Shown: positions 1-7,838 of the stretch, piece after piece
Layout of the letters: every line of letters begins with the position of its first letter
Position numbering within the stretch: the stretch's first letter is position 1
Origin: Planctomycetota bacterium
GTDB lineage: Bacteria > Planctomycetota > UBA1135 > UBA2386
Length of the DNA stretch: 64,000 bases
NCBI GenBank assembly: GCA_020638655.1
Contig: JACKIC010000008.1
Span: forward strand, 62,001 to 126,000
Direction: 5' to 3'
Notes under the pieces: model-generated
Database searches by the model: none
Told to the model about the DNA's origin: nothing
Seen by the model: only the letters and a program-made list of their open reading frames with translations
Translations under genes and position numbers: made by a program

Positions 1-1101
1 CGTGGCGACTTCGTCGAGCAGCAGGCCGACGGCCGCGGGGCGGCCGCGGCGGGTCAGTTCGCGCAGCGCGATCTCCTTGATCTCGAGCGCCTCGTCGGGC
101 GAGGTCATCACCTCGTAGACGTCGGCGACGTCGTCCCCCTCGATGAACTGCAGGGTCGTCGCGAGCTGCAGCCGCACGTCGCTGCGCAGGTTGGTCGAGT
201 GTTTGAGCACGTCGGCGCGCAGCACGCCGAGGTCGCCGCGCCCGACGTGCTTGAGCGCGAGTTGCAGGCGCGGCAGGTCCTGCCCCTCGAGCGCCTCCTG
301 CAACCAGGCCGTGCCGGCGCCGTCGCCAGCGGCGTGGAGCACGCCGGCGATGACCGCCTTGAACTCGCCGATGGCCTCGTCCCAGCGGCCGCGCAGGATC
401 TCGGCGGCCTCGTTCACCGGCAGCTTGAGGGTCACTTCCAGGACCTGGTCGCGCACGGCCGAATGGAAATCGGCCATCATCAGCCGCTTCAGGATCGCCA
501 CGCGCTTGTCCACGAGCCGCGCACTGACCCCGGCCAGCCAGGCGCCCCGCGACCGCCCGTCCATCTGCGGGAACAGCCGCTCGAGCTTCTCCAGGGTCTG
601 CAGCGTGCCCGACCGGCCGAGCGCGGCGAACGCTGCCTGCCGCACCTGGGCGTGTTTGTGCTCGAGGGCCCGCTGCAGGGCCGCGTCGAAGCGCTCGTTG
701 GCCATCTTGCCCATCGCCTCGACGCAGTTGCGCACCACGTCCTGCAGGGCCGGCTGCCCGAAGCTCCGGTCCATCGCCTCGATCAGCGGCTCGACGGCGT
801 CGTCCGGCGCCCGCCAGAAGAACTCCATCGCCATCTGCCACGCTTCGCGGCGCACGTTGCCCTGCAGGTTGGCGACCAGCTGCTCGATGACCTGCCGCCG
901 CGTGCGGTCGTAATCGCGGCCGTACTGGTTCGGATACTCCAACGCGATGGGGAAGTCGGCGTGGAACGGCGCGAGCCGATACGGGTTGGGCGGCCCTCCC
1001 GCCGGCAACGAGGCGGGCTGTGCCTCCTGTTGTGCGAGGCCGGCGGCGGTGGACAGGAGCGCTGCCGCGATGGCGCGGCTCCCGAGTCGGATCCTGGTCA
1101 T
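1..1101 (-). CDS. Secreted HEAT-repeat protein (3' end cut by window edge)
   Basis: The frame opens at an ATG complementary to 1099-1101 and runs 367 codons to the window edge without a stop, so the C-terminus is missing. Residues 1-23 look like a signal peptide (basic start, then an Ala/Leu-rich stretch), so the protein is probably exported. The remainder is a series of amphipathic helices with HEAT-like phrases such as VRNCVEAMGKMAN and QVRQAAFAALGRSG. HEAT proteins usually act as binding scaffolds; no catalytic motif is visible. It lies 44 bases downstream of the TolC-like gene and is probably the last visible member of the sigma/anti-sigma/TolC transcription unit. The function is unknown; the repeat assignment is fairly secure because the phase is kept over the whole length. 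Confidence 0.75.
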   Translation of the reverse strand, partial: MTRIRLGSRAIAAALLSTAAGLAQQEAQPASLPAGGPPNPYRLAPFHADFPIALEYPNQYGRDYDRTRRQVIEQLVANLQGNVRREAWQMAMEFFWRAPDDAVEPLIEAMDRSFGQPALQDVVRNCVEAMGKMANERFDAALQRALEHKHAQVRQAAFAALGRSGTLQTLEKLERLFPQMDGRSRGAWLAGVSARLVDKRVAILKRLMMADFHSAVRDQVLEVTLKLPVNEAAEILRGRWDEAIGEFKAVIAGVLHAAGDGAGTAWLQEALEGQDLPRLQLALKHVGRGDLGVLRADVLKHSTNLRSDVRLQLATTLQFIEGDDVADVYEVMTSPDEALEIKEIALRELTRRGRPAAVGLLLDEVAT

Positions 1102-1145
1102 GGCTGACAGTTAGTTCGTGGCCTGGGCCGCGTCACCCGCCCGCG

Positions 1146-2819
1146 TCACGATTGCGGCGCTTGCAACACACCCTGCACGTGCAGCAATCGGCTTTCGGCG
1201 ACGCGGTAGTCGAGCAGGTTGCGCAAATGCCGATTGCGGGCTTCGCGGAGGTCCTGGTTGCGGCGCTGCACTTCGAAGTTCGTGGACGCCCCGACCCGCA
1301 ACTTGGCGCGCTCGGTCTCGAGGTTGCTCTCGGCGAGCTGCATCGATTCGGCGCTGGCACTGATGCTCTGGCGCAGGCTGGCCAGGTTGCGGACGGCGTC
1401 GCGCACCTGGGTGGTGATCAGCAGGGTGTCGGCGTGCAGTTGGCGGCGCAGCCGCTCGACGTCCAGCCGCGCCTGCTGCCGGCGCGCCTTGGCGGCGTGG
1501 TTGCCGATCGGCAGGCTGAACTCCAGGCTCACCGACCAGTCGGGATAGTCGAGGTTGGAGGCGTCGTGGAACGCGTCGTGGAAGCTGTCGCGGGCGCCGT
1601 CGCTGGACCAGGACCCGACGAGGTCGAGCGCCGGCAGGATGTCGCGCTCGGTCTCCATCTGCACGATCTCGGCAGCGGCGATCGAACTGCGCTGACTGCG
1701 CAGCTCGGGGCGCTGTTCGAGCGCGCGGTCGATGCACGGCTCGAGGTCGGGCAGGGGCGCGGTGTCGTCGATCGCGATCGGACTGGTCGGACGCAGGTTG
1801 GCGCGCCAGCCGCCGGGCTGGGCCCCGTCGTAGAGCAACACCCGCAGCACGTCCTCGCGGCTGCGGATCCCGTTCTCGGCGACGATCAACTCTTCGCGCC
1901 GGCGGGCGACCTCGGCCTGGTCCGCGACGCGGTCGCGCGCCGCCAGCTCCTGCACGGCGATGCGGGCATCGGTGATGCGCAGCTGTTCCTCGGCCACGGC
2001 CAGCGCCGACACGACGACCTCCCAGTTCTTGCGCGCGTAGACGAGCTCCCAGTAGGCCTCGACGATCCGCAGCAGGGTGTCCTGGACCGTCTGCTCGTAG
2101 TCGTTGCGGGCGCGGGAATACTCGAAGCGCGCCGCATCGGCGGGAGCGAGGTTGTAGTCGCTCCAGGCGCCCCGGAGCAGCGGCTGGCGATAGCTCGCGG
2201 TCCACTCGGCGGTGAACTGCTTGTCGGGGAACGCCGTGGAGCCGCTGGTCTCGAAGCGCGCCGGGTGGAAGGCGAGATCGAACAGACCGCCCGTGACCAC
2301 GCGCTGGCGCCAGCCCAGCGAGGCGTCCATCGTGGTGCGGCTGATCGAAGGCTGGAACTGGTTGCGCTGCGGCGACTCGCTCTCGCCGTAGGTCGTGTCC
2401 GCGTACAGTTCGGGTTCGAAGACGGCCTCGGCGACCAGGATGTCGAGACGCGCCCGCTCGGGCAGCAGCTCGGCGGCCCGCAGCGTCGCGTTGTGGGCCC
2501 GGCCGACCCGCAGCGCGTCCTCGAGGGTGAACTCGCGGATGGGAGCGCCCGTACGATCGGCCTCGAGATCGACGGCCGGCACATCGGGCGGCCCCTGTGG
2601 GTCGACCTGCGCCCCCCCCTTTGCATTGGGATCCTGCTGCTGGGGCGCCTGCTGGTCCGGATCCTGACGCGTCGCCGGCGGGTTCTGGCCGGGGACCGCG
2701 GTGCCGCTGGTCCCTGGCTGCGCCGCGGGATGCTGTTCCTGTTGCGCCAGGAGCTGGGCGCTGGCCAGGAGGGGACCCAGGACGAACGCGACGATGTTGC
2801 TGCGGTGGGAGCGGGCCAT
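1146..2819 (-). CDS. TolC-family outer-membrane protein
   Basis: 557 residues, with a signal peptide at about 1-26 ending in an AxA-like LLAQ region, then a Pro/Gln-rich linker to about residue 75. The rest has the alternating helical and beta pattern of TolC/OEP proteins: long coiled-coil helices rich in Glu, Arg, Ala and Gln, and repeated segments such as SLGWRQRV and SVSLEFSLPIG that fit outer-membrane strands. TolC proteins form trimeric exit ducts for type I secretion or RND efflux. No inner-membrane pump or adaptor gene is adjacent, so the substrate cannot be named. It follows the anti-sigma-like gene after 89 bases and may belong to that regulon. The family call is good; the transported substrate is unknown. 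Confidence 0.8.
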   Translation of the reverse strand: MARSHRSNIVAFVLGPLLASAQLLAQQEQHPAAQPGTSGTAVPGQNPPATRQDPDQQAPQQQDPNAKGGAQVDPQGPPDVPAVDLEADRTGAPIREFTLEDALRVGRAHNATLRAAELLPERARLDILVAEAVFEPELYADTTYGESESPQRNQFQPSISRTTMDASLGWRQRVVTGGLFDLAFHPARFETSGSTAFPDKQFTAEWTASYRQPLLRGAWSDYNLAPADAARFEYSRARNDYEQTVQDTLLRIVEAYWELVYARKNWEVVVSALAVAEEQLRITDARIAVQELAARDRVADQAEVARRREELIVAENGIRSREDVLRVLLYDGAQPGGWRANLRPTSPIAIDDTAPLPDLEPCIDRALEQRPELRSQRSSIAAAEIVQMETERDILPALDLVGSWSSDGARDSFHDAFHDASNLDYPDWSVSLEFSLPIGNHAAKARRQQARLDVERLRRQLHADTLLITTQVRDAVRNLASLRQSISASAESMQLAESNLETERAKLRVGASTNFEVQRRNQDLREARNRHLRNLLDYRVAESRLLHVQGVLQAPQS

Positions 2820-2908
2820 GCCGAAAGGAGTGCGGAAGTGGCCTTGGTGCTACCCGACCCTGCCGGTCAAACCCAGGGAAAACGCGGCGCGGCGAGCGGC
2901 GCCGATAC

Positions 2909-4438
2909 TCAGTCCCCGAGCCCGAGGGTCGCGCGGGCGACCTCCTGCAAGAACTCCCCGCGCGGCGCCGCGTAGCTCGCGGCCAGGCACACCGTCAGCG
3001 CTGCCTGCGCCTGCATCGACTGGGGCCGCGGCAGCGCCGCCAACGGGCGAAGCTGCCACTGCAGCCGGGTGTAGCCGCTGCGCCCGGGTTCCATGCCCCA
3101 GGCCAGCTGCTGCACGGTCACGAAGTCCGGCGCCAGGCTCACGGGCTGCCAACGACGCAGGTGGCGTTCGCAGCTGTAACGCTCGAGTTCGTCGAGCAGG
3201 TCGGAGCCGCCGTAGACCAACGCAGCGAAGCACTCGGGGCCGTCCGCGCCCCGGTCGATGCGCTCGCGCAGGCTGCCGAGCAGGAGGTTGCGGATCAACT
3301 CGCACCGTTCGGCGTCGAGCCCGAACGCGGGCAACTGCCGGAACACCCGCATCGCCTCGCCGACGACCGCAGGGGACACCGCCGCCGCCAACAGGTCGGG
3401 GCGCCCGCGCCGCCAGGCATCGGCCGGCGACAGCACGTCCTCGAGCAGCCGCCGGCCCTGCGACGAGACGGCCGCGACGTGTTGCCCCGACACGGCCGCG
3501 ACCTCGATCAGCGCGCTGAGCGCGGCGACCGAGTCGGCGACGGTGGCGACTTCCAGGCGGTCGGCCAACCACTGGCTGCCCGCGGCCACCGCCTCGGCGC
3601 GCTGCGCGGAGGTCGGCCCCGCGGCGAGCAGCGCCCGGACCACCCACGCGACTTCGGCCAGAGCCGGCTCCGGCTCGAACGGCACCGCGCGGAAACGCCG
3701 CGGCAACTCCCTGGCGAGGTCGTCGGCGAACTGCTGCACACGACGGTCCGCGGCGGCGAGCCCACCCTGACTGCGCAGAGCCTGCTCGCGGACCTCGCTG
3801 CGCGCCCGCACCTCGTGGTCGAGCCGCATCAGCGCGACCGTGTTGCGCGGGTCGAGCCAGCGCCCGAGCCGGTCGCGGTCGGGGGACAAGGCGCTGGTCA
3901 ACGCCTCGCGCAGCTGACCGCTGCCCTCGACCTCGAACCGATCCCGCATCGCCTCGACCGCGCTCGCGAACGAACTCTGGGTGTGCACCTGCGCGGTGCC
4001 TGCTTCGCCAGAGACCTCGTCGCCCGAGCCCCCCTCGACCGCGATGGCCAACTTCATTCCCGACCCCGGCGCATCGGCGCGGCGGTGCGACAAAGGATCG
4101 CTCCAGGCCAGCGCCGCGAAGGTCACCGCGGCGGCCGCCGCGACGACGAACCACGGTCGCTGCAGCAACGGCACGTGCCGAGGCACGCGGCGTTCGGCGC
4201 GGCGCGTCACGTCGCGCAGCATCGCGCCGTAGCGCGCGCTCGGCGTCACGGTCAGTTCGCGGCAGCGCTCGAGGAATGCAACCTCCTCGGCGAGTTGGAA
4301 CATCAACGCCGGGTCCTCGGTCGCGCGCGCTCGCAGCGCGTCCTCGGCGGCGCGATCACACGCCCCCAGGGCGGCATCGAGCGCCGTGCAGTCCAGCTCC
4401 CGGTCGCGGTCGTCGGGCAGATTGGCGAACGAGGTCAC
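2909..4438 (-). CDS. Membrane-anchored anti-sigma-like protein
   Basis: 509 residues. The first ~110 form a cytoplasmic acidic/helical region. A single membrane helix follows at about 118-135 (FVVAAAAAVTFAALAW), and then a large extracytoplasmic domain of about 370 residues made of Ala/Leu/Arg-rich helices. The ATG overlaps the stop of the upstream sigma factor gene by four bases (4435-4438, ATGA), so the two are translationally coupled. This topology and position fit an anti-sigma factor that holds the ECF sigma factor at the membrane. No zinc-binding HxxxCxxC motif of the classical ZAS domain is seen, so the role is inferred from context and architecture. The helical outer domain has no recognised family. 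Confidence 0.6.
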   Translation of the reverse strand: MTSFANLPDDRDRELDCTALDAALGACDRAAEDALRARATEDPALMFQLAEEVAFLERCRELTVTPSARYGAMLRDVTRRAERRVPRHVPLLQRPWFVVAAAAAVTFAALAWSDPLSHRRADAPGSGMKLAIAVEGGSGDEVSGEAGTAQVHTQSSFASAVEAMRDRFEVEGSGQLREALTSALSPDRDRLGRWLDPRNTVALMRLDHEVRARSEVREQALRSQGGLAAADRRVQQFADDLARELPRRFRAVPFEPEPALAEVAWVVRALLAAGPTSAQRAEAVAAGSQWLADRLEVATVADSVAALSALIEVAAVSGQHVAAVSSQGRRLLEDVLSPADAWRRGRPDLLAAAVSPAVVGEAMRVFRQLPAFGLDAERCELIRNLLLGSLRERIDRGADGPECFAALVYGGSDLLDELERYSCERHLRRWQPVSLAPDFVTVQQLAWGMEPGRSGYTRLQWQLRPLAALPRPQSMQAQAALTVCLAASYAAPRGEFLQEVARATLGLGD

Positions 4439-5070
4439 GCGGATCCTCCCGTGCGGCGCTTACCGACCGCGCCCTTCTCCTGTTCGCCTGCGGCCATCGC
4501 CTCCTTGAGCGCGGCCACCGAGTTGTGCATGCGCGACTTCACGGTGCCGACCGGAATGCCGAGCAGATCGCTGATCTCCGCGTACGGCAGCTGCTGATAC
4601 ACCGCGAGCTCGAAGACGATGCGGTGCGGTTCGGTCAGACGCTCGAGCGCGCGACGCAACACGACCTTCTCCTCGGCGTCCGCGGCCTGCTGCGCCGGAG
4701 TCGCCACGTCGCTGGCGAATTCCCGCCGGGGGGCGTCGTCGTCATCGGGCAACATCGCCTGGTCGTACGAGTAGAACCGCGGTCGCGGGCGGGCCTGGCG
4801 GTAGTGGTCGATCCACAAGTTGGTGGCGACGCGGTAGACGAAGGTGACCAGCTTGCCCTCGGGCCGGTAGCGCTTGCTGCCCAGCAGTAGCTTCAGGAAC
4901 AGGTCCTGGGCGAGGTCTTCGGCGCGGTCCCGATCCCAGCACAGGCGGTAGAAGAACTGCACCATGCGATCCCGGTAGCAATCGACCAGTTGCCGGAACG
5001 CCTGCGCGTCCCCCTGCTGGTACCGGGCCAGGTAGTCGACTTCTCGCGGGTTCGGTAGCGGAGTGTTCAC
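4435..5070 (-). CDS. ECF-type RNA polymerase sigma factor
   Basis: Sigma-70 family factor with region 2 (DYLARYQQGDAQAFRQLVD through DRAEDLAQDLFLKLL and VYRVATNLWIDHYR) and region 4 (LTEPHRIVFELAVYQQLPYAEISDLLGIPVGTVKSRMH). A linker of about 45 residues containing an acidic patch separates them, and region 3 is absent, as in ECF factors. The GTG at 5068-5070 is chosen, giving 211 residues; an upstream GTG at 5163 would give 242 but would overlap tsaE by 40 bases with a Pro/Arg-rich low-complexity extension. The stop overlaps the start of the membrane-anchored partner. It probably directs transcription of an envelope-related regulon and perhaps its own operon; no autoregulatory promoter motif could be picked out. 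Confidence 0.88.
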   Translation of the reverse strand: MNTPLPNPREVDYLARYQQGDAQAFRQLVDCYRDRMVQFFYRLCWDRDRAEDLAQDLFLKLLLGSKRYRPEGKLVTFVYRVATNLWIDHYRQARPRPRFYSYDQAMLPDDDDAPRREFASDVATPAQQAADAEEKVVLRRALERLTEPHRIVFELAVYQQLPYAEISDLLGIPVGTVKSRMHNSVAALKEAMAAGEQEKGAVGKRRTGGSA

Positions 5071-5123
5071 GCTGGCGGGAGAGGGTGGGACCGGCGCGGG
5101 AACGCGGCGGGCCTGGGCGCGGT

Positions 5124-5618
5124 TCAGACCCCGCTGCCCATCTTCGGCATTTCTTGCAGCCACGGAAAGTCACTGGGCCTGGCCGTGTCGATCCCGACCC
5201 GCCGCCCACCGCCCCCATCCACACCGATCGTAAGCCACAAGGTATTGTCGGGCAGCATGTTCCGCATGCGGTCCCCCCACTCGATGGCGACCACCGCGGC
5301 GCGGTCGTGCAGGTAGTCCAGACCGCCGTCGGCAAGGAAACCCTCGAGCTTCTGCGGTAGGTAGGCATCGGCGTGAACCAGCGGCACCGGCCCGGGGTGC
5401 TCGACCACGAGCAGGTAGGTCGGGCTGGCCACCGCGTCTGGATCCTCGAGCCGAAGGCCACGTGCCAGGCCGCGCACCAGGGTGGTCTTGCCGGCGCCGA
5501 GATCGCCCACGAGCCCGAGCACGTCGCCGGCGCGCAGCCGGGAACCGATCCACTCACCGAGGCGCTCGGTGGCGGCCGGATCGGGCGGAAGGAGGACGGT
5601 GTGCACCGGTGAGATCAT
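5124..5618 (-). CDS. tsaE: tRNA t6A biosynthesis ATPase TsaE
   Basis: 164 residues from the ATG at 5616-5618. The Walker A motif GDLGAGKTT lies at about 38-46, followed by SPTYLLVVEH, the conserved HADAYLP motif, and the WGDR block, the usual order in TsaE/YjeE. TsaE works with TsaB, TsaC and TsaD to make N6-threonylcarbamoyladenosine at position 37 of ANN-decoding tRNAs. An in-frame upstream start at 5696 is rejected because its extra residues are low-complexity and lie deep inside thiL. The gene overlaps the end of thiL by 65 bases in another frame, so the two are probably one transcript. Length is normal for the family. Confidence 0.9.
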   Translation of the reverse strand: MISPVHTVLLPPDPAATERLGEWIGSRLRAGDVLGLVGDLGAGKTTLVRGLARGLRLEDPDAVASPTYLLVVEHPGPVPLVHADAYLPQKLEGFLADGGLDYLHDRAAVVAIEWGDRMRNMLPDNTLWLTIGVDGGGGRRVGIDTARPSDFPWLQEMPKMGSGV

Positions 5619-6555
5619 GTTCGAAACCCCTGACCAAGAGCCGCTCCCGGCGCCCGTCGGCGTGGCGCAGCCAGAGGCCGGCGACGTCCAGGACACGCCC
5701 GATCGGCCGGCGCGCCCGGTGCGTCAGCGGGCCGCCGGCGGCAAGTTCACCGGCTGCCTGGCTCCAGAGCAAGACGTGATCTTCGCCGTCGCCGAGCGCG
5801 CGCTGCAGCGCCGTGGCGCCACCAGACTGCGCCAGCCGCCGGGCCGCGGCCCGGATCGGCACGGCACCGGCGTCGAGTTCGGCACCGGCGCAGCCGCTCG
5901 CCTGCAGCAGCGTGTGCAGGTCCAGGACCAACCCGTCGCTGACGTCCATCGCCGCGTGCACCCGCCGCTGCCCGGCCAGCCAGACCCCTTCGGCCAAGGG
6001 CGGTGAGAAGCGCAGATGGTGCCCGGCGATCGAGCCGCCCAGCGGCCCCGTGACGTGCAGGGTGTCGCCGACGCGGGCACCGGACCGCAGCAGGGCCCGG
6101 CCGGGCAGATGACCGATGGCCGTCGTCGTGACGACCAGGGGCCCTGGGCCGACGGCGACGTCGCCGCCGACGATCACGCAGTTCGCGGCAGCGGCAGCCG
6201 CGCGCAGGCCCAGGAAGAGCTGCCGCTGCGAGCGGCTCGGGAAGCCCGGCGGGAACACCACCGAAACCAGCAGATGGTCCGGGACGGCTCCCATCGCGGC
6301 CAGGTCCGCGAGGTTGCGGTTGATCGCCTTGCGGCCGACGAGCCGCAGCGGCGCAGCCGCTGCGAAGTGCACCCCGGCGATCACGGGATCGCAGCACATC
6401 ACGCTGCGGCCCTTTTGGTTGCGGACCACCGCGGCGTCGTCACCGATGCCGACCACGACGTCGTCACGAGCGGGCAGGAACCGGGCCAGCGCCGCGGTGA
6501 AGTCGCGCTCGCTGCCGGGCGTTGGCTTCGATCCTGACGGGGTTTGCGGGGTCAC
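5554..6555 (-). CDS. thiL: Thiamine-monophosphate kinase
   Basis: ThiL phosphorylates thiamine monophosphate to thiamine diphosphate. The protein shows VVVGIGDDAAVV near the N-terminus, NLADLAAMGAVPDHLLVSV, the glycine-rich VGGDVAVGPGPLVVTTTAIG segment, the VGDTLHVTGPLGGS segment and AAMDVSDGLVLDL, all in the order of the PurM/ThiL superfamily. The GTG at 6553-6555 gives 333 residues, close to the family norm; an upstream GTG at 6624 would add an Ala-rich tail reaching into the divergent promoter region. The C-terminus overlaps tsaE by 65 bases. The gene is divergent from pstS. The window also carries a damaged thiE, which makes this intact thiL notable for judging thiamine autonomy. Confidence 0.9.
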   Translation of the reverse strand: MTPQTPSGSKPTPGSERDFTAALARFLPARDDVVVGIGDDAAVVRNQKGRSVMCCDPVIAGVHFAAAAPLRLVGRKAINRNLADLAAMGAVPDHLLVSVVFPPGFPSRSQRQLFLGLRAAAAAANCVIVGGDVAVGPGPLVVTTTAIGHLPGRALLRSGARVGDTLHVTGPLGGSIAGHHLRFSPPLAEGVWLAGQRRVHAAMDVSDGLVLDLHTLLQASGCAGAELDAGAVPIRAAARRLAQSGGATALQRALGDGEDHVLLWSQAAGELAAGGPLTHRARRPIGRVLDVAGLWLRHADGRRERLLVRGFEHDLTGAHRPPSARSGRHRAPR

Positions 6556-6625
6556 GGCATGAGCATCACCCGGCGCGGCGGCCGCCGCCACAGCTGCTTG
6601 TCGGTAGCAGCGGCCAACTCTCACG

Positions 6626-6646
6626 CTGTCTTAACAGAACGTTCAT
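6626..6646 (+). promoter_or_regulatory. Candidate Pho-type regulatory site upstream of pstS
   Basis: An AT-richer patch in otherwise GC-rich DNA, 67 bases upstream of the pstS ATG. It reads CTGTCTTAACAGAACGTTCAT. It contains a CTGT-N4-ACAG dyad and a TTAACA element followed after five bases by TTCATG, which partly resembles PhoP/PhoB half-sites spaced by one helical turn. The match is partial and no binding data exist; the location in front of a phosphate operon is the main support. Confidence 0.35.
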
Positions 6647-6712
6647 GCAGGGCTCTCTACTCCTCTCGTCGCGAGTCCCAGACCGGCTCGCCGAACCGCA
6701 GAGAACCTGAAC

Positions 6713-7708
6713 ATGACCAACACGCTTTCCCGCCTCAGCAACAGTCTCATCGCCGCTGCCGCGCTGGGTCTCCCCGCGCTTTGCCAGAACACCCAGGACG
6801 CCGCCGTCAAGATCGACCGCACGCTGCCCGCCTACACCCCCTCCTCGGGCGTCGCCGGCAGCCTCAAGAGCGTCGGCTCCGACACGATGAACAACGAGAT
6901 GACGTTGTGGGCGGAGGCGTTCGCCAAGCACTACCCGAACGTGAAGATCGAGATCGAGGGCAAGGGCTCGACCACCGCGCCGCCGGCCCTGATCGAAGGC
7001 ACCTCGTCGTTCGGCCCGATGAGCCGTCCGATGAAGGACAAGGAGGTCGACGAGTTCGAGAAGAAGTTCGGTTACAAGCCGACTGCGATCGCCACCAGCA
7101 TCGACATGCTGGCCGTCTACGTGCACAAGGACAACCCGATCCAGTCCCTGACCCTGCAGCAGGTCGACGCGATCTTCAGCAAGACCCGCAAGGGCGGCGC
7201 CGACAAGGACGCCGTGACCTGGGGCGACGTCGGTCTGACCGGCGAGTGGGCCAACCGCCCGATCAGCCTCTATGGCCGCAATTCGGCCTCGGGCACCTAC
7301 GGCTACTTCAAGGAGCACGCCCTGTTCAAGGGCGACTACAAGGACTCCGTGAAGGAGCAGCCGGGCAGCTCGGCCGTGGTCCAGGGGGTGGCCGGCGACA
7401 TCGCCGGCATCGGCTACTCGGGCATTGGCTACAAGACCGCCGACGTGCGCGCCGTGCCGCTGGCCAAGGACAGCAAGAGCAAGGTCATCGAAGCCACGCC
7501 GGACAACGCCTACACCGGCGAATACACGCTGGCGCGCTTCCTCTATCTGTATGTCAACCACAAGCCGGGCTCGCAGCTGGACCCGCTGCGCCGCGAGTTC
7601 CTGCGCTACGTGCTGAGCAAGGAAGGCCAGACCGACGTCGTCAAGGACGGCTACTTCCCGCTGCCCGGTCGCCTCGCCAAGCAGCAGCTCGCCAAGGTCG
7701 GCCTCTGA
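6713..7708 (+). CDS. pstS: Phosphate-binding protein PstS
   Basis: 331 residues. A signal peptide covers about 1-25 (ALGLPALCQ), with export to the periplasm. The mature protein has the PBP2 phosphate-binding signatures: VGSDTMNNEMTLWAEAF, then GKGSTTAPPALIEGTSSFGPMSR, and GRNSASGTYGYF at about 188-199, which supply the Ser/Thr/Asp ligands of phosphate. PstS captures inorganic phosphate and hands it to PstC/PstA. It is the first gene of the operon. The PstS/PstC gap of 130 bases holds two hairpins, which could help keep pstS mRNA more abundant than the permease part. No clear Shine-Dalgarno sequence precedes the ATG. Confidence 0.95.
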   Translation: MTNTLSRLSNSLIAAAALGLPALCQNTQDAAVKIDRTLPAYTPSSGVAGSLKSVGSDTMNNEMTLWAEAFAKHYPNVKIEIEGKGSTTAPPALIEGTSSFGPMSRPMKDKEVDEFEKKFGYKPTAIATSIDMLAVYVHKDNPIQSLTLQQVDAIFSKTRKGGADKDAVTWGDVGLTGEWANRPISLYGRNSASGTYGYFKEHALFKGDYKDSVKEQPGSSAVVQGVAGDIAGIGYSGIGYKTADVRAVPLAKDSKSKVIEATPDNAYTGEYTLARFLYLYVNHKPGSQLDPLRREFLRYVLSKEGQTDVVKDGYFPLPGRLAKQQLAKVGL

Positions 7709-7725
7709 CCGGCGACCTGCGGGGC

Positions 7726-7740
7726 GGGTCACGCGGACCC
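7726..7740 (+). other. Hairpin in pstS-pstC intergenic region (first)
   Basis: GGGTC at 7726-7730 pairs with GACCC at 7736-7740 around a five-base loop, 17 bases after the pstS stop. There is no T-run after it. It is probably part of a mRNA-stabilising or attenuating structure together with the second hairpin at 7760-7777. Confidence 0.45.
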
Positions 7741-7759
7741 GTCGCCGCGACTGACGCGT

Positions 7760-7777
7760 GGGGGCCGGTTGGCCCCC
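7760..7777 (+). other. Hairpin in pstS-pstC intergenic region (second, strong)
   Basis: A perfect seven-base stem: GGGGGCC at 7760-7766, loop GGTT at 7767-7770, and GGCCCCC at 7771-7777. It is one of the most stable short hairpins in the window and sits between pstS and pstC. With no U-tract it is unlikely to be a complete intrinsic terminator. Partial termination or 3'-end protection of pstS mRNA is the likely role. Confidence 0.55.
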
Positions 7778-7838
7778 CGCCCCACCTGCGCTCGCGGCGG
7801 GTGTCTTCCTGATCGGCGCCCGCGCCTCATCCGTCCTC

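Noticed and set aside
1020..2975. A 651-codon plus-strand open frame opposite the TolC-like gene.
   Set aside because: Shadow of the TolC-like frame; no domain, and the minus-strand protein has a signal peptide and TolC pattern.
4435..5163. The longer 242-residue reading of the sigma factor.
   Set aside because: The added 31 residues are Arg/Pro-rich, lack family similarity and overlap tsaE by 40 bases.
6556..6712. A TPP riboswitch in the thiL/pstS gap.
   Set aside because: The CTGAGA core and paired helices of the THI element are not present on either strand.
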